A DNA stretch of 35,384 nucleotides from Solirubrobacterales bacterium (GCA_003137075.1 PLES01000100.1:1-35384), one strand, 5' to 3'. Counted from the stretch's first letter, positions 1-10,015 are shown. The notes: a model not told the origin generated them from the letters alone. Numbers and translations are program-made.

Positions 1-1074
1 GACATCCTCAAGGAGTACATCGCGCGCGGGAATTTCATCTACCCGCCGGCCGGCGCGATCCGGCTGACGACCGATCTGTTCTCGTACTGCAACGCGAACA
101 TCCCGAAGTGGAACACGATCTCGATCAGCGGCTATCACTTTCGCGAGAAAGGCGCCTCCGCCGTCCAGGAGGTCGCATTCACCTTGGCTAACGGGATCGC
201 GTATGTGCAGGCCGCGATCGACGCGGGGCTCCAGATCGATGATTTCGCCCCGCGATTGGCGTTCTTCTTCAACGGGCACAACAACGTTTTCCAGGAGGTC
301 GCGAAGTTCCGCGCCGCCCGCCGCATGTGGGCGAAGATCATGCGCGAGCGCTTCGGGGCACAGGACGAGCGTTCCTGGAAGCTGCGCTTCCATACGCAGA
401 CCGCTGGTGTGACATTGACCGCTCAGCAACCGGAGAACAACATCGTCCGCGTCGCGCTGCAGGGGTTCGCGGCTGCCTGTGGCGGCACGCAGTCTCTGCA
501 CACCAACGGCTTTGATGAGGCGCTGGCGCTACCGACGGAGCATGCCGCCAAGATCGCGATGCGCACGCAGCAGATCATCGGCTACGAGTCCGGCGCCGCG
601 GACACGGTGGACCCGTTCGCCGGGTCCTATTACGTCGAGGCGCTGACCGACGAAATCGAAACTCGCGCCGGCGCCCTGATCGACAAGGTTGACCAGTTGG
701 GCGGGTCGGTTCAGGCGATCGATTTCATCAAGAACGAGATCGAGGAATCGGCCTTTGGTTACTTCGAGCGTTACCGCCTGGAACAGGACATCGTGGTTGG
801 CGTCAACAGGTTCGTCGACGAGGAACTCACGATCCCTGACCTGCTTCGAGTCGACCCGGCGAGTGAGCGTGACCAGGTCGTAAGGCTGAAAGAGTTCAAG
901 GCAGCCCGTGACCAAGAGCTCGCCGACCGGCGCCTGCAGGAGGTGCGTGACGCCGCCGCCGGCAGCGAAAACATGCTGCCGGTGCTGCGCCAGGCGCTCA
1001 AAGACCGCTGCTCAATCGGCGAGGTCTGCGGCGCCATGCGCGACGTCTTCGGCAGCTACCAACCAACCAGCTGA
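1..1074 (+). CDS. Methylmalonyl-CoA mutase family catalytic (large, N-terminal-type) subunit, 5'-truncated by window edge
   Basis: Frame 1 is open from base 1 (DILKEYIARGNFIYPPAGAIRLTTDLFSYCN...) to TGA at 1072-1074; motifs LRFHTQTAGVTLTAQQPENNIVRV, GGTQSLHTNGFDEAL, DTVDPFAGSYYVE. Ends without a cobalamin-binding domain, as in split mutases. Confidence 0.93.
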   Translation, partial: DILKEYIARGNFIYPPAGAIRLTTDLFSYCNANIPKWNTISISGYHFREKGASAVQEVAFTLANGIAYVQAAIDAGLQIDDFAPRLAFFFNGHNNVFQEVAKFRAARRMWAKIMRERFGAQDERSWKLRFHTQTAGVTLTAQQPENNIVRVALQGFAAACGGTQSLHTNGFDEALALPTEHAAKIAMRTQQIIGYESGAADTVDPFAGSYYVEALTDEIETRAGALIDKVDQLGGSVQAIDFIKNEIEESAFGYFERYRLEQDIVVGVNRFVDEELTIPDLLRVDPASERDQVVRLKEFKAARDQELADRRLQEVRDAAAGSENMLPVLRQALKDRCSIGEVCGAMRDVFGSYQPTS

Positions 1075-1127
1075 TATCACTGGCGCTCAGCCGTTTTCCG
1101 CTGACCCCAAGTCCCGAGGCGAAAATC

Positions 1128-1613
1128 ATGCTCGCACCCGCAGTCTTCTTCTGGCAGATCGTTCTTGCCATCCATGTTGTCTTCGTGGTCGCCGCCTTCG
1201 GAGCAGTGGTCGCATATCCGGTGATCGCACTGGCAGCTGAGCGTCTGGACCGCAGTTCAGTGCCGCTGCTGCACCGTGTACGCCAGGTGGTGGGTCGCAG
1301 CATGATCAATCCGGGGCTGGTGGTGGTGGCGATCGCCGGGATCTACTTGGCGGCCGACTTGAAGACCTTTCACGACTTCTACGTCCAGTGGGGCATTGGC
1401 GTGATCATCGTCCTCGGGGCGCTTGAGGGCGCGTTTGTCAGCCGCCAGTCAGGACGCCTGGCAGAGCTCGCTCAGCATGACATCGAGGCGGCCGCGGGCG
1501 GTGAGGTCAAGTGGAGCTCGGAGTACGTCACTGCGCGCGGCCGGGCCGACCAGGTCAACGCTGTGATGGCTGTGCTGGTGATCGTGACCGTGTTCCTGAT
1601 GGTCGTTCAATAA
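1128..1613 (+). CDS. Small integral membrane protein (DUF2269-like, tentative)
   Basis: 161 aa with several hydrophobic segments; GAGGCG upstream of ATG. Confidence 0.7.
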   Translation: MLAPAVFFWQIVLAIHVVFVVAAFGAVVAYPVIALAAERLDRSSVPLLHRVRQVVGRSMINPGLVVVAIAGIYLAADLKTFHDFYVQWGIGVIIVLGALEGAFVSRQSGRLAELAQHDIEAAAGGEVKWSSEYVTARGRADQVNAVMAVLVIVTVFLMVVQ

Positions 1614-1674
1614 GCAGCTGAACTTCTTCAATCACGCGCAGGAGTCGTCGGCGCGCGGCCGAATCCGGTTAGCA

Positions 1675-2301
1675 ATGAAAGAAGTCACAGCCGGTCGAAC
1701 ACTCGTCAAATCCCCTCCGGAACTCTGGGCAGTGTGTAGTGACGCTGACTCCCTCGGGCAGCATCTGGAGGCGTTCGGGGAGATTCGGATCACACGGCTC
1801 GAGCCGGAAACCACCGTCGCCTGGGAGGGCGAACGCGCAAGCGGCACGGTGCGGATCGAGCCGTCGGGCTGGGGCACGAAGGTAACCGTCACGGCAGCCG
1901 CAACGCCGGCCGTGACGGCGCCGGAGCAGGTGGTCGCGGACCAGGTCACTGCGGAGGCGGTGTCCGTACTGACTGCCCAGCAACAGTCGGTGCCCGAGCC
2001 CCAGCAGCCATCGGTGGAGCATGAACCGACCCACCGGCCGAGATTTCTCGCACGCTTGTTCGGCGGCGCCCACGCGCCGGCAGTCAAGTCGGCGCCCCAG
2101 GATCCGGTTGCCTGTGAGCCGGCCCCGGTCAGTGAGACGGGCGACGAGACGCTGGCCTCGGCCCCACTCGTCGCAGCGCCTGCCGTCGAGTTCGCGACGC
2201 AGCCCACCGCGGAGCCACAGCCGCCGGTGGATGCAGCCGCAGTGCTTGAGGCCGCCCTGGACCGTTTGGGCCAGGCGCACCGGCGTCCCTTCTCGCGCTG
2301 A
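1675..2301 (+). CDS. Hypothetical protein with SRPBCC-like N-terminal segment and low-complexity Ala/Pro/Glu-rich C-terminus
   Basis: MKEVTAGRTLVKSPPELWAVCSDADSLGQHLEAFGEIRITRLEPETTVAWEGERASGTVRIEPSGWGTKVTVTA resembles a short SRPBCC fold segment; the rest is compositionally biased. Confidence 0.6.
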   Translation: MKEVTAGRTLVKSPPELWAVCSDADSLGQHLEAFGEIRITRLEPETTVAWEGERASGTVRIEPSGWGTKVTVTAAATPAVTAPEQVVADQVTAEAVSVLTAQQQSVPEPQQPSVEHEPTHRPRFLARLFGGAHAPAVKSAPQDPVACEPAPVSETGDETLASAPLVAAPAVEFATQPTAEPQPPVDAAAVLEAALDRLGQAHRRPFSR

Positions 2302-2308
2302 GCCGCCG

Positions 2309-3754
2309 CTACTCCGCGTGCTCTTCCCGTGCGCGCATCGGCAGGCGGAACACGAGCACAAAGGTGATCGCGATCGGGATCAGGCATACCCAAGCGGTTG
2401 TGGTCAAAGCATCTGAGGGCAGGTGGGCGATGGTCAGCTTCGAGAAGAAGACTGTGCCGAGCACGGCCACACCGAGCGAGTTGGCCAGCTGCTGCACGGC
2501 GTTGAGTACGCCGGACGCGGAGCCGACCTCCTCCATCGAGACGCCGGCGAGCACGAAATCGAACATCTGACCGAAGCTCATACCGACGCCGAAGCCGATC
2601 ACGAACAGGCTTGGAGCCAGATCCCAGCTGGTTGCCGAGGTCACTCCAGACATCGACAGCGCCAACCCGATGGTCCCGGCGCCGACCAGCGCCACGCCGA
2701 TGTGGATCAGGTGACGGCCGAGCTTGGCGACCAACGCGAACGACGCACCCATGGCGATCACCATGCCGACGGTCATCGAGACAAAGGTCAAGCCGGCATG
2801 GATGGGGGTGAAGTGCTCGCCGAGCTGGCAGAAAAGCGAGATCACGAGAATCAGGCCCGAGAATGCGCCGAACAGTGCAAGCGCGACTGCGATCCCGCTC
2901 GTGTACGTGCGGTTGCGCAGCAGTCCCGGCTCGATCAGCGGGGAGCTACGGCGCCCGCCTTCGTAGATCACAAACGCGACCAACAGTGCCGCGCCGGCGG
3001 CGAGCATCGCGAACATCGAGACCGGCCAGCCGTCGGCTCGGCCCTGGATCAGCGGATAGATGATCGCGATCAGCCCGAGTCCTACCAGCGTCATGCCGGG
3101 CACATCGAGTCGCACCCCGGGATGTGAGACGCCGCGCGGCAGGACCCGGATCGCCGCGGCCAGGGCAAAGATGCCGACCGGGACGTTGATCAGAAAGACA
3201 AGCCGCCAGCCGGTGCCCCAGAGGTTGGCGTCGATCAGGGCGCCGGCAAGCACCGGCGCTGCGATCGCGGAGAGTCCCATGACCGGCCCGAACGTGGCGA
3301 AGACCTTCGGCATCTCCGTTTCAGAGAAGACCTCCTTGAGCATGCCGAAGCCCTGCGGGATCATCAGCGCGCCGAACGAGCCCTGCAGCACGCGAAAGCC
3401 GATCAGTAACCCGGGCGAGGGCGCGGCCGAACAGGCTGCTGACATCAGCGTGAATCCGGCCGAGCCGATCAGGAACAGCCGCCGGCGGCCGAAGATGTCA
3501 CCGAGCCGGGCACCGGTGATCAGCAGCACCGCAAACGCGAGCGTGTAGCCGGCGCTCAACCACTGAAGTGTGGAAGCGCCGCCGCCGAGGTCACGCCGGA
3601 TCGATGGGCCGGCGACGTTGACGATCGTCGAATCGATCAGGTCCATGATCTCGGCCGCGAGCACCACGGCCAACACCACCCAGCGCCAGCGGTAGACGCC
3701 GGATGCCGATTTTTCAGTGGCGGTCTGCGGCGGGTCTGCGGCGATCGTGCTCAT
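2309..3754 (-). CDS. MFS transporter, DHA2/EmrB-QacA-like drug efflux family
   Basis: 12-14 TM-type protein; LIDSTIVNVAGPSI, GARLGDIFGRRRLFLIGSAGFT, RVLQGSFGALMIPQGF. Start taken at ATG 3754 (MSTIAADPP) with GGAG upstream; the longer ORF start at 3823 runs through the operator region. Confidence 0.92.
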   Translation of the reverse strand: MSTIAADPPQTATEKSASGVYRWRWVVLAVVLAAEIMDLIDSTIVNVAGPSIRRDLGGGASTLQWLSAGYTLAFAVLLITGARLGDIFGRRRLFLIGSAGFTLMSAACSAAPSPGLLIGFRVLQGSFGALMIPQGFGMLKEVFSETEMPKVFATFGPVMGLSAIAAPVLAGALIDANLWGTGWRLVFLINVPVGIFALAAAIRVLPRGVSHPGVRLDVPGMTLVGLGLIAIIYPLIQGRADGWPVSMFAMLAAGAALLVAFVIYEGGRRSSPLIEPGLLRNRTYTSGIAVALALFGAFSGLILVISLFCQLGEHFTPIHAGLTFVSMTVGMVIAMGASFALVAKLGRHLIHIGVALVGAGTIGLALSMSGVTSATSWDLAPSLFVIGFGVGMSFGQMFDFVLAGVSMEEVGSASGVLNAVQQLANSLGVAVLGTVFFSKLTIAHLPSDALTTTAWVCLIPIAITFVLVFRLPMRAREEHAE

Positions 3755-3784
3755 GCGATTTCTCCGGTTCTCGGTGGAAGATTG

Positions 3785-3848
3785 AGAACAGTGTTCGGCG
3801 CGAACGCTGTTCGTAACGAACACTGTACGTCACAAACAGCGTTCGTGT
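3785..3848. promoter_or_regulatory. Four tandem operator-like near-palindromes at 16-bp period between MFS and TetR genes
   Basis: 16-mers AGAACAGTGTTCGGCG / CGAACGCTGTTCGTAA / CGAACACTGTACGTCA / CAAACAGCGTTCGTGT starting at 3785, 3801, 3817, 3833; each has a CGAACNNTGTTCG-like dyad. Confidence 0.8.
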
Positions 3849-3868
3849 CAACCTGTAGACTCGCCAGT

Positions 3869-4555
3869 GTGGAATCGGCCTCTCGTCCGCGTAGCACTCG
3901 CGACCGCCCCGCCAAGCCTCCGCTGAGCGAGGACGCGATCCTCGACGTGGCGATGCGGATCCTGCGAGCGGAGGGCCTCGACGCGGTGACCATGCGCCGG
4001 CTGGCGAGCGAGCTCGACACCGGGGCTGCGTCTCTATACGTCTACATCTCGGGTCGCGAGGAGCTTCGCAGCGCGATGCTTGACCGCCTCGCCGGCGAGA
4101 TCGAACTTGAACGGCCCGACCCGGCCCATTGGCGCGAGCAGGTGCACCGGCTGCTGCTGCGCATGCTTGAGAGCATGCAGGGACACCCTGGGATCGCGAT
4201 GGTGGCGGTCGGTGCTCCGCCGACGACTGAGCGGGTGATGCTGGTGGCCGAGAACCTCGCCGCGCTGCTGCGCGCGGGCGGCATCGACGGCCGCGATGCG
4301 GCGTGGGCCTGCGACATCCTGCCGCTGATCCTCACCGCTTCGGCGGTGGAGGTCGACGTCTACCGGACACGACTCGACAACCAGGAGGAGTTTGTAGCCA
4401 ACCTGCGCGAGGTCTACTCAGCCTTACCCACTGAGCGCTATCCGAACATCAACGCGCTCCAACCGCACTGGACGGCAGGCGAAGGCAACGACCGCTTCGT
4501 CTTCGCCGTCGATGTCTTTCTCGACGGCTTGGTCGCCCGCGCGGCCCGTCAGTAG
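3869..4555 (+). CDS. TetR/AcrR family transcriptional regulator
   Basis: N-terminal [51 protein letters not shown]. Start proposed at GTG 3869 rather than TTG 3782. Confidence 0.9.
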   Translation: MESASRPRSTRDRPAKPPLSEDAILDVAMRILRAEGLDAVTMRRLASELDTGAASLYVYISGREELRSAMLDRLAGEIELERPDPAHWREQVHRLLLRMLESMQGHPGIAMVAVGAPPTTERVMLVAENLAALLRAGGIDGRDAAWACDILPLILTASAVEVDVYRTRLDNQEEFVANLREVYSALPTERYPNINALQPHWTAGEGNDRFVFAVDVFLDGLVARAARQ

Positions 4556-4571
4556 ACTCGCGCACTTCCTG

Positions 4572-6143
4572 ATGATGCGTGACCATGCCCCAGAAACCTA
4601 TGCGGAGAAGCTCGCTCAGCTCGAGGAGCTGAAGTACGAGGCTATTCATGCTGGTAGTGAGGCCGCTGTTGAGAAGCAGCATGCGAAGGGCAAGTTCACG
4701 GCGAGGGAGCGGATCGAGAAGCTTTTGGATCCCGGTTCGTTCCAGGAGTTGGATGTGTTCGTCCGCCATCGGACGACTGATTTCGACATGCAGAACAACC
4801 GCCCGTATGGTGACGCGGTGGTTACCGGCCACGGCCTGATCGACGGTCGTCGAGTCTGCGTCTTCAGTCAGGACTTCACTGTCTTTGGCGGGTCGCTCGG
4901 CGAGGCCATGTCGGAGAAGATCTGCAAGGTCATGGATCTGGCCGAGAAGATCGGCTGTCCCGTGATCGGCATCAACGACTCCGGTGGCGCCCGGATCCAG
5001 GAAGGCGTTGTCGCCTTGGGTGGTTACGCGGAGCTGTTCCGCCGCAACGTCCATGCGTCGGGTGTGATTCCGCAGATCAGCCTGGTGATGGGTCCGTGCG
5101 CCGGTGGCGCGGTGTACTCGCCGGCGATCACCGACTTCATCTTCATGGTGAAGGAGACCTCGCACATGTTCATCACCGGCCCTGAAGTGATCAAGACGGT
5201 CACCGGCGAGGACGTCGGCTTTGAGGAGCTCGGCGGCGCGATCACGCACAGCGTCAAGTCGGGGGTGGCGCACTTCGCCTCCGAGGATGAGGACCACTGT
5301 TTGGAGGACGCGAGGTATCTGCTGTCATTCCTGCCGCAGAACAACCTGGAGCTGCCGCCGCGAGTCGACAGCAACGACGATCCCCAGCGCATGGACCCGG
5401 AGCTCGACCACCTTGTCCCGGACAGCCCCAACAAGCCGTACGACATGCGTGAGGTTGTACATCGCGTCGTTGATGACGGTGACTTCTTTGAGGTGCACGC
5501 GCTGTTCGCGCGCAACATCATCGTCGGGTTCGGGCGTCTGGACGGCCAGGCTGTGGGGATCGTAGGCAACCAGCCGGCGGTCATGGCCGGCGTGCTCGAT
5601 ATCGAATCGTCGGAGAAGGCCTCACGGTTCATCCGCACCTGTGACGCCTTCAACATCCCGATCATCACGTTCTGTGACGTCCCCGGGTTCCTGCCCGGAA
5701 CCGCTCAGGAGTGGGATGGGATCATCCGCCACGGCGCCAAGCTGCTCTACGCGTACGCCGAGGCGACGGTGCCGCAGCTGACCGTGATCACCCGCAAGTC
5801 GTACGGCGGTGCCTACGACGTGATGGGCTCCAAGCATCTCGGTGCGGACATGAACTTCGCGTGGCCGACCGCTGAGGTCGCGGTGATGGGCGCTGAAGGA
5901 GCGGTCAACATCATCTACCGGCGCGACATCGCCGCATCTCCAACGCCTGACGAGCGGCGCAAGACGCTGATCGACGACTACAAGGCGCACTTCGCAAACC
6001 CGTACATCGCGGCCGAGCGTGGCTACATAGACGACGTGATCATTCCCCACGAGACCCGCCCGAAGCTGATCGAAGCGCTGCACATGCTCGCCACCAAACG
6101 CGAGGCAGGACCACGCCGTAAGCACGGCAACATTCCGCTCTAG
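4572..6143 (+). CDS. pccB: Acyl-CoA/propionyl-CoA carboxylase beta (carboxyltransferase) subunit
   Basis: [100 protein letters not shown] at 4572/4575. Confidence 0.95.
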   Translation: MMRDHAPETYAEKLAQLEELKYEAIHAGSEAAVEKQHAKGKFTARERIEKLLDPGSFQELDVFVRHRTTDFDMQNNRPYGDAVVTGHGLIDGRRVCVFSQDFTVFGGSLGEAMSEKICKVMDLAEKIGCPVIGINDSGGARIQEGVVALGGYAELFRRNVHASGVIPQISLVMGPCAGGAVYSPAITDFIFMVKETSHMFITGPEVIKTVTGEDVGFEELGGAITHSVKSGVAHFASEDEDHCLEDARYLLSFLPQNNLELPPRVDSNDDPQRMDPELDHLVPDSPNKPYDMREVVHRVVDDGDFFEVHALFARNIIVGFGRLDGQAVGIVGNQPAVMAGVLDIESSEKASRFIRTCDAFNIPIITFCDVPGFLPGTAQEWDGIIRHGAKLLYAYAEATVPQLTVITRKSYGGAYDVMGSKHLGADMNFAWPTAEVAVMGAEGAVNIIYRRDIAASPTPDERRKTLIDDYKAHFANPYIAAERGYIDDVIIPHETRPKLIEALHMLATKREAGPRRKHGNIPL

Positions 6144-6218
6144 GCTCGCGCCGCGCCCAGCTCAGCTAGGTGAGGTGGCGAGGGCATCGCGGCGCGAACG
6201 ATACCCTGCGCTGGACCT

Positions 6219-6413
6219 ATGAGCTCTCATCCGAACCCAGAAGTCATCGTTCCCCGGGCGTCGGAAGCGGAGACAGCGGCCGTCGTTGCCGCGGTCGAGC
6301 AATTCGTCCGCGACACCGCCCAGGTAGCCGCGCCGGCGACCATCGAGCCTGCCCTGAACGCGTGGAAACAGGCGGCGTTGCTCGAGGGTATATCGCGTCA
6401 GCCAGACCAATAG
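6219..6413 (+). CDS. Acyl-CoA carboxylase epsilon-like subunit (64 aa)
   Basis: Small ORF directly downstream of the carboxylase beta gene; C-terminal pattern ALNAWKQAALLEGISRQ resembles actinobacterial AccE/PccE epsilon subunits. Confidence 0.7.
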   Translation: MSSHPNPEVIVPRASEAETAAVVAAVEQFVRDTAQVAAPATIEPALNAWKQAALLEGISRQPDQ

Positions 6414-6417
6414 CCAG

Positions 6418-6434
6418 AAACCCGCTCGGGTTTT
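6418..6434 (+). terminator. Candidate intrinsic terminator after epsilon-like gene
   Basis: AAACCC-GCTC-GGGTTT(T) hairpin 5 nt after the stop codon. Confidence 0.55.
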
Positions 6435-6495
6435 GGTACATTTGCTTGTCCCACCTCTGACGAACAGTTCAGATAAGACCACCAAGAGGGAAGAC

Positions 6496-8328
6496 ATGGC
6501 GCCGGCGCTCGAAGACACCACTCAGGGACACAGCCCCAAGCAGGGCTCGCTCGAGAACCCCGAAGTCCTGGAGAACGTGCCCGGGCACGTCATCCCGATC
6601 TTGGAGCGGGAGTTCGACGACTTCGACACCGAGGCGGGCAAGTTCCTGCGCGGTGAGCTGCAGACCGACGAGTTCACCAAGTTCCGTCTGCGCCAGGGCG
6701 TTTACGGCCAGCGCCAGGCTGACGTGCAGATGGTTCGGGTCAAGCTGCCGATGGGCGGAGTTACGCCCGACCAGTTCGACGCCTTCGCCGAGGCGATCGA
6801 GCGGTACGCGCCGCTGCGCAAAGGCCACATCACGACGCGACAGAACATCCAGGTCCACCACATCCCGCTGGACACGATGGCCGTGATGATCCGCGAGCTT
6901 AGTGAGAGCGGGCTCTCGAGCCGCGAAGGCTGCGGTAACACGGTGCGCAACGTGACCGGAGACCCGCGCGCAGGCACGCTCGAAGGTGAGCTGTTTGACG
7001 TCACCCCATACGCCGGCGCCTACGTCAGGTACTTCGTCCGGCACCCGACGACTCAGCTGATGCCGCGCAAGATCAAGACCGCCTTCAGCGCGACCGATGC
7101 CGACAACGCGATCACCCAGATCCACGACATCGCGTTCACGCCGCGTCTGCGCGAGGACGGGACCCGCGGCGTCGAGATCCGCGTCGGCGGCGGCACATCG
7201 ATCATGCCGCGACTCGCGCCCGTGCTTTATGACTTCGTCGAGGTCGACAACGGCGACTACCTGAAGATCTCAGAGGCGGTCTTCCGGATCTTCGACCGCA
7301 CCGACTTCCTGCGCGTGAACCGCGCTCGCGCCCGCGTCAAGGTTCTGGTCGACAAGATTGGGATCGACGCCTTCCGTGAGATGGTCGACGAAGAGATCCA
7401 GGGCGACTGGGTCGAGCAGCGTGACTTCTCGATCGACCGCATCCTCTTTGAGCACGACGAGCAGACCAACGCACCGGCGAAGCCGCTGCAGCACGGATCG
7501 CCGAACGGCGACCAGCGCGACTTCGACCGCTTCTTCGCGAGTAACGTCAAGCCTCAGCGCCAGCGGGGCTTCTCGACGGTCGAGGTCAAGATCGACCGCG
7601 GCGACGTGACGCCCGAGCATCTGCGTGGCCTCGGCCAGATCATGCGTGACTTCACCGGCGGCTACGCCCGTACCACGGTGCAGCAGAACCTCGTGCTGCG
7701 CTGGGTTCGCGATGAGACCGTCTACGACGTCTGGAAGGCGCTGAAGGTAATAGGGCTCGGGGACTCCGGCGTCAATGAGATCACGGACACCGTCAGCTGC
7801 CCGGGCACAGACTCCTGCAAGCTCGGCATCACCAGCTCGATGGGCCTCAACCAGGCCGTCCGTGAGCGCCTGCTGTCGATGCAACTCGAGGATGAGCTGA
7901 CCCGCAAGATCCACATCAAGATGAGCGGCTGCCCGAACGGCTGCAGCCAGCACCACATCGCCAACATCGGCTTTTACGGCGCCTCGATCAAGGTCGGCGA
8001 ACACACGATCCCGGCTTACATCCCGCATATCGCCGGCAGCTTCGAGAACGGCGACGTGCGCTTCGGTACACGCCTCAAGAGCCGCCTACCCGCCAAGCGC
8101 GTCCCCGACGCCGTTGAGCGTTGGGTTCGCTTCTACGAGGAAGAGCGCCAGCCCGGCGAGGAGTTCAACGCCTTCGCATCCCGCGTCGGCGCCGATCAGT
8201 TCGAGGCGAAGGTCAAGGACCTCTCGATGCCGCTCGAGTTCTCGCTGGAGAACATGGGCTACTTCATCGACTGGACCAAGAACGCTCCCTTCCATGTGGA
8301 GCGCGGCGAAGGCGAATGCGCCGTCTGA
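6496..8328 (+). CDS. sir: Ferredoxin-type sulfite (nitrite/sulfite) reductase
   Basis: Siroheme/4Fe-4S motifs TVSCPGTDSCKLGITSS and KMSGCPNGCSQHHIANIGFYG; first gene of cys cluster; AGAGGGA RBS before ATG 6496. Confidence 0.93.
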   Translation: MAPALEDTTQGHSPKQGSLENPEVLENVPGHVIPILEREFDDFDTEAGKFLRGELQTDEFTKFRLRQGVYGQRQADVQMVRVKLPMGGVTPDQFDAFAEAIERYAPLRKGHITTRQNIQVHHIPLDTMAVMIRELSESGLSSREGCGNTVRNVTGDPRAGTLEGELFDVTPYAGAYVRYFVRHPTTQLMPRKIKTAFSATDADNAITQIHDIAFTPRLREDGTRGVEIRVGGGTSIMPRLAPVLYDFVEVDNGDYLKISEAVFRIFDRTDFLRVNRARARVKVLVDKIGIDAFREMVDEEIQGDWVEQRDFSIDRILFEHDEQTNAPAKPLQHGSPNGDQRDFDRFFASNVKPQRQRGFSTVEVKIDRGDVTPEHLRGLGQIMRDFTGGYARTTVQQNLVLRWVRDETVYDVWKALKVIGLGDSGVNEITDTVSCPGTDSCKLGITSSMGLNQAVRERLLSMQLEDELTRKIHIKMSGCPNGCSQHHIANIGFYGASIKVGEHTIPAYIPHIAGSFENGDVRFGTRLKSRLPAKRVPDAVERWVRFYEEERQPGEEFNAFASRVGADQFEAKVKDLSMPLEFSLENMGYFIDWTKNAPFHVERGEGECAV

Positions 8329-8428
8329 CAGCGGCGGATCGGCGCATCGTGTCGGCGTCGTTCGCTCTCGCGCATTGGCCGCGTTACATAGCCCTTAAGC
8401 AATCCGATCGCTACGCTGAGGAACTGCC

Positions 8429-9055
8429 GTGAGTACCAGCACGCACCCAGACCTCGAGACCGCCACCGCCCAGGAAGTCCTGGCCTACGCGGTCGAGCAG
8501 TTCCATCCGAATCTGAAGACCGCCTGCTCCTTCCAGAAGGAGGAGACGGTGCTGGCTCACATGCTCTCCCAGATCACCCCGGACGCGAAGCTCTTCACGA
8601 TCGATACCGGCGTGCTCTTCCCGGAGACGCTCGCGACCTGGAAGCAGTTCGAGGAGCGGTTCGCCTTGCCGATCGAGGTGATCGACGCCTCCAGCCCGGG
8701 CTCGCCCTGGACCAAGTCCAACTGCTGCGGTCAGGCAAAGGTCGACGGGCTTGAGCAGGCCCTGGTCGGCGTCGACGCATGGGTCACCGGCATCCGGCGC
8801 GAGCAGGGACCGACACGGGCCAACGCCGCCAAGCTCGAGCCGGACGAGAAGCGCGGGATCTGGAAGCTGAATCCGCTCGCCGACTGGACCGACAAGGACA
8901 TCTGGCGCTACATCTTCGAGCACAACCTCCCCTACAACCCGCTGCACGATCAGGGCTACGAGTCAATCGGCTGTGCCCCGTGCACGCTGCCGGGATCGGG
9001 ACGCGACGGCCGTTGGGCCGGCGAGGACAAGACTGAATGCGGACTGCACGTATGA
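8429..9055 (+). CDS. cysH: Adenylyl-sulfate (APS/PAPS) reductase
   Basis: SFQKEETVLAHM, IDTGVLFPETL, SNCCGQAK, GCAPCTLPGSGRDGRWAGEDKTECGLH (paired Cys pattern of 4Fe-4S APS reductases); GTG start with GAGGAA RBS. Confidence 0.93.
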   Translation: MSTSTHPDLETATAQEVLAYAVEQFHPNLKTACSFQKEETVLAHMLSQITPDAKLFTIDTGVLFPETLATWKQFEERFALPIEVIDASSPGSPWTKSNCCGQAKVDGLEQALVGVDAWVTGIRREQGPTRANAAKLEPDEKRGIWKLNPLADWTDKDIWRYIFEHNLPYNPLHDQGYESIGCAPCTLPGSGRDGRWAGEDKTECGLHV

Positions 9056-9987
9056 CCTTCCACGTGGGCGACGAGACTTCAACCCACTACGAGCTATCGC
9101 ACCTGCAGGCGCTTGAAGCCGAGTCGATCTTCATCATGCGCGAAGTCGCGGCCCAGTTCGAGCGACCGGTGCTGCTGTTCAGCGGCGGCAAGGACTCGAT
9201 TGTCTTGATGCGCTTGGCGGAGAAGGCCTTCCGCCCCGGACGCTTCCCGTTCCCGGTGATGCACGTCGACACCGGCCACAACTTCCCCGAGGTCATCGAG
9301 TTCCGTGACCGGCTGGTGGAAGAGCTCGGCGAGCGGCTGATCGTTGCGAATGTCCAGGACTCGATCGACGCCGGACGGGTCCGCGAGGAGACCGGACCCC
9401 GCGCCTCGCGTAACCGCCTGCAGACCACGACGCTGCTCGATGCGATCGCCGAGCACGGCTTTGATGCGGCCTTTGGTGGCGCCCGCCGTGACGAGGAGCG
9501 CGCCCGCGCCAAGGAGCGGGTGTTCTCGTTCCGCGACGACTTTGGACAGTGGGATCCCAAGAACCAGCGCCCCGAGCTCTGGTCGCTCTACAACGGGCAG
9601 ATCCGCAAGGGTGAGCACGTGCGCGTCTTCCCAATCTCCAACTGGACTGAGCTCGACGTCTGGCAGTACATCGCCCAGGAAGGGCTCGAGGTTCCGTCGA
9701 TCTACTTCGCCCATACCCGCGAGGTCTTTGAGCGTGACAAGATGCTCTACGCGACCAACGAGCACATGGAGCTGCTAGACGGTGAGACCCCCTTCGAGCT
9801 CTCCGTGCGCTACCGGACGGTCGGCGACATGACCTGCACCGGTGCCGTGCGCTCAACCGCCAACAGCCTGCTTGAGGTCGTTACAGAGATCGCGGCGACG
9901 CGGATCACCGAACGCGGCGAAACGCGTGCTGACGACCGTGTCACCGAGGCGGCCATGGAAGACCGCAAGCGCGAGGGCTACTTCTAA
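9052..9987 (+). CDS. cysD: Sulfate adenylyltransferase subunit 2
   Basis: LLFSGGKDSIVLMRLAEKAF PP-loop; MHVDTGHNFPEVIEFRD; RSTANSLLEVVTEIAATRITERGETRADD. ATGA overlap with cysH stop at 9052-9055. Confidence 0.96.
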   Translation: MTFHVGDETSTHYELSHLQALEAESIFIMREVAAQFERPVLLFSGGKDSIVLMRLAEKAFRPGRFPFPVMHVDTGHNFPEVIEFRDRLVEELGERLIVANVQDSIDAGRVREETGPRASRNRLQTTTLLDAIAEHGFDAAFGGARRDEERARAKERVFSFRDDFGQWDPKNQRPELWSLYNGQIRKGEHVRVFPISNWTELDVWQYIAQEGLEVPSIYFAHTREVFERDKMLYATNEHMELLDGETPFELSVRYRTVGDMTCTGAVRSTANSLLEVVTEIAATRITERGETRADDRVTEAAMEDRKREGYF

Positions 9988-10015
9988 TGGCCCTTCCCAA
10001 TGGGACTGACCACTG

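Noticed and set aside
3782-3868. TTG-initiated N-terminal extension of the TetR ORF
   Set aside because: Would place all four operator dyads inside the coding sequence; GTG 3869 has a properly spaced -10-like TAGACT and fits TetR length.
4449-5297. 282-aa antisense ORF opposite carboxylase beta
   Set aside because: High-GC shadow ORF; the plus frame has carboxyltransferase motifs.
7270-8028. 252-aa antisense ORF opposite sir
   Set aside because: Mirror of a strongly conserved reductase; no own signature.
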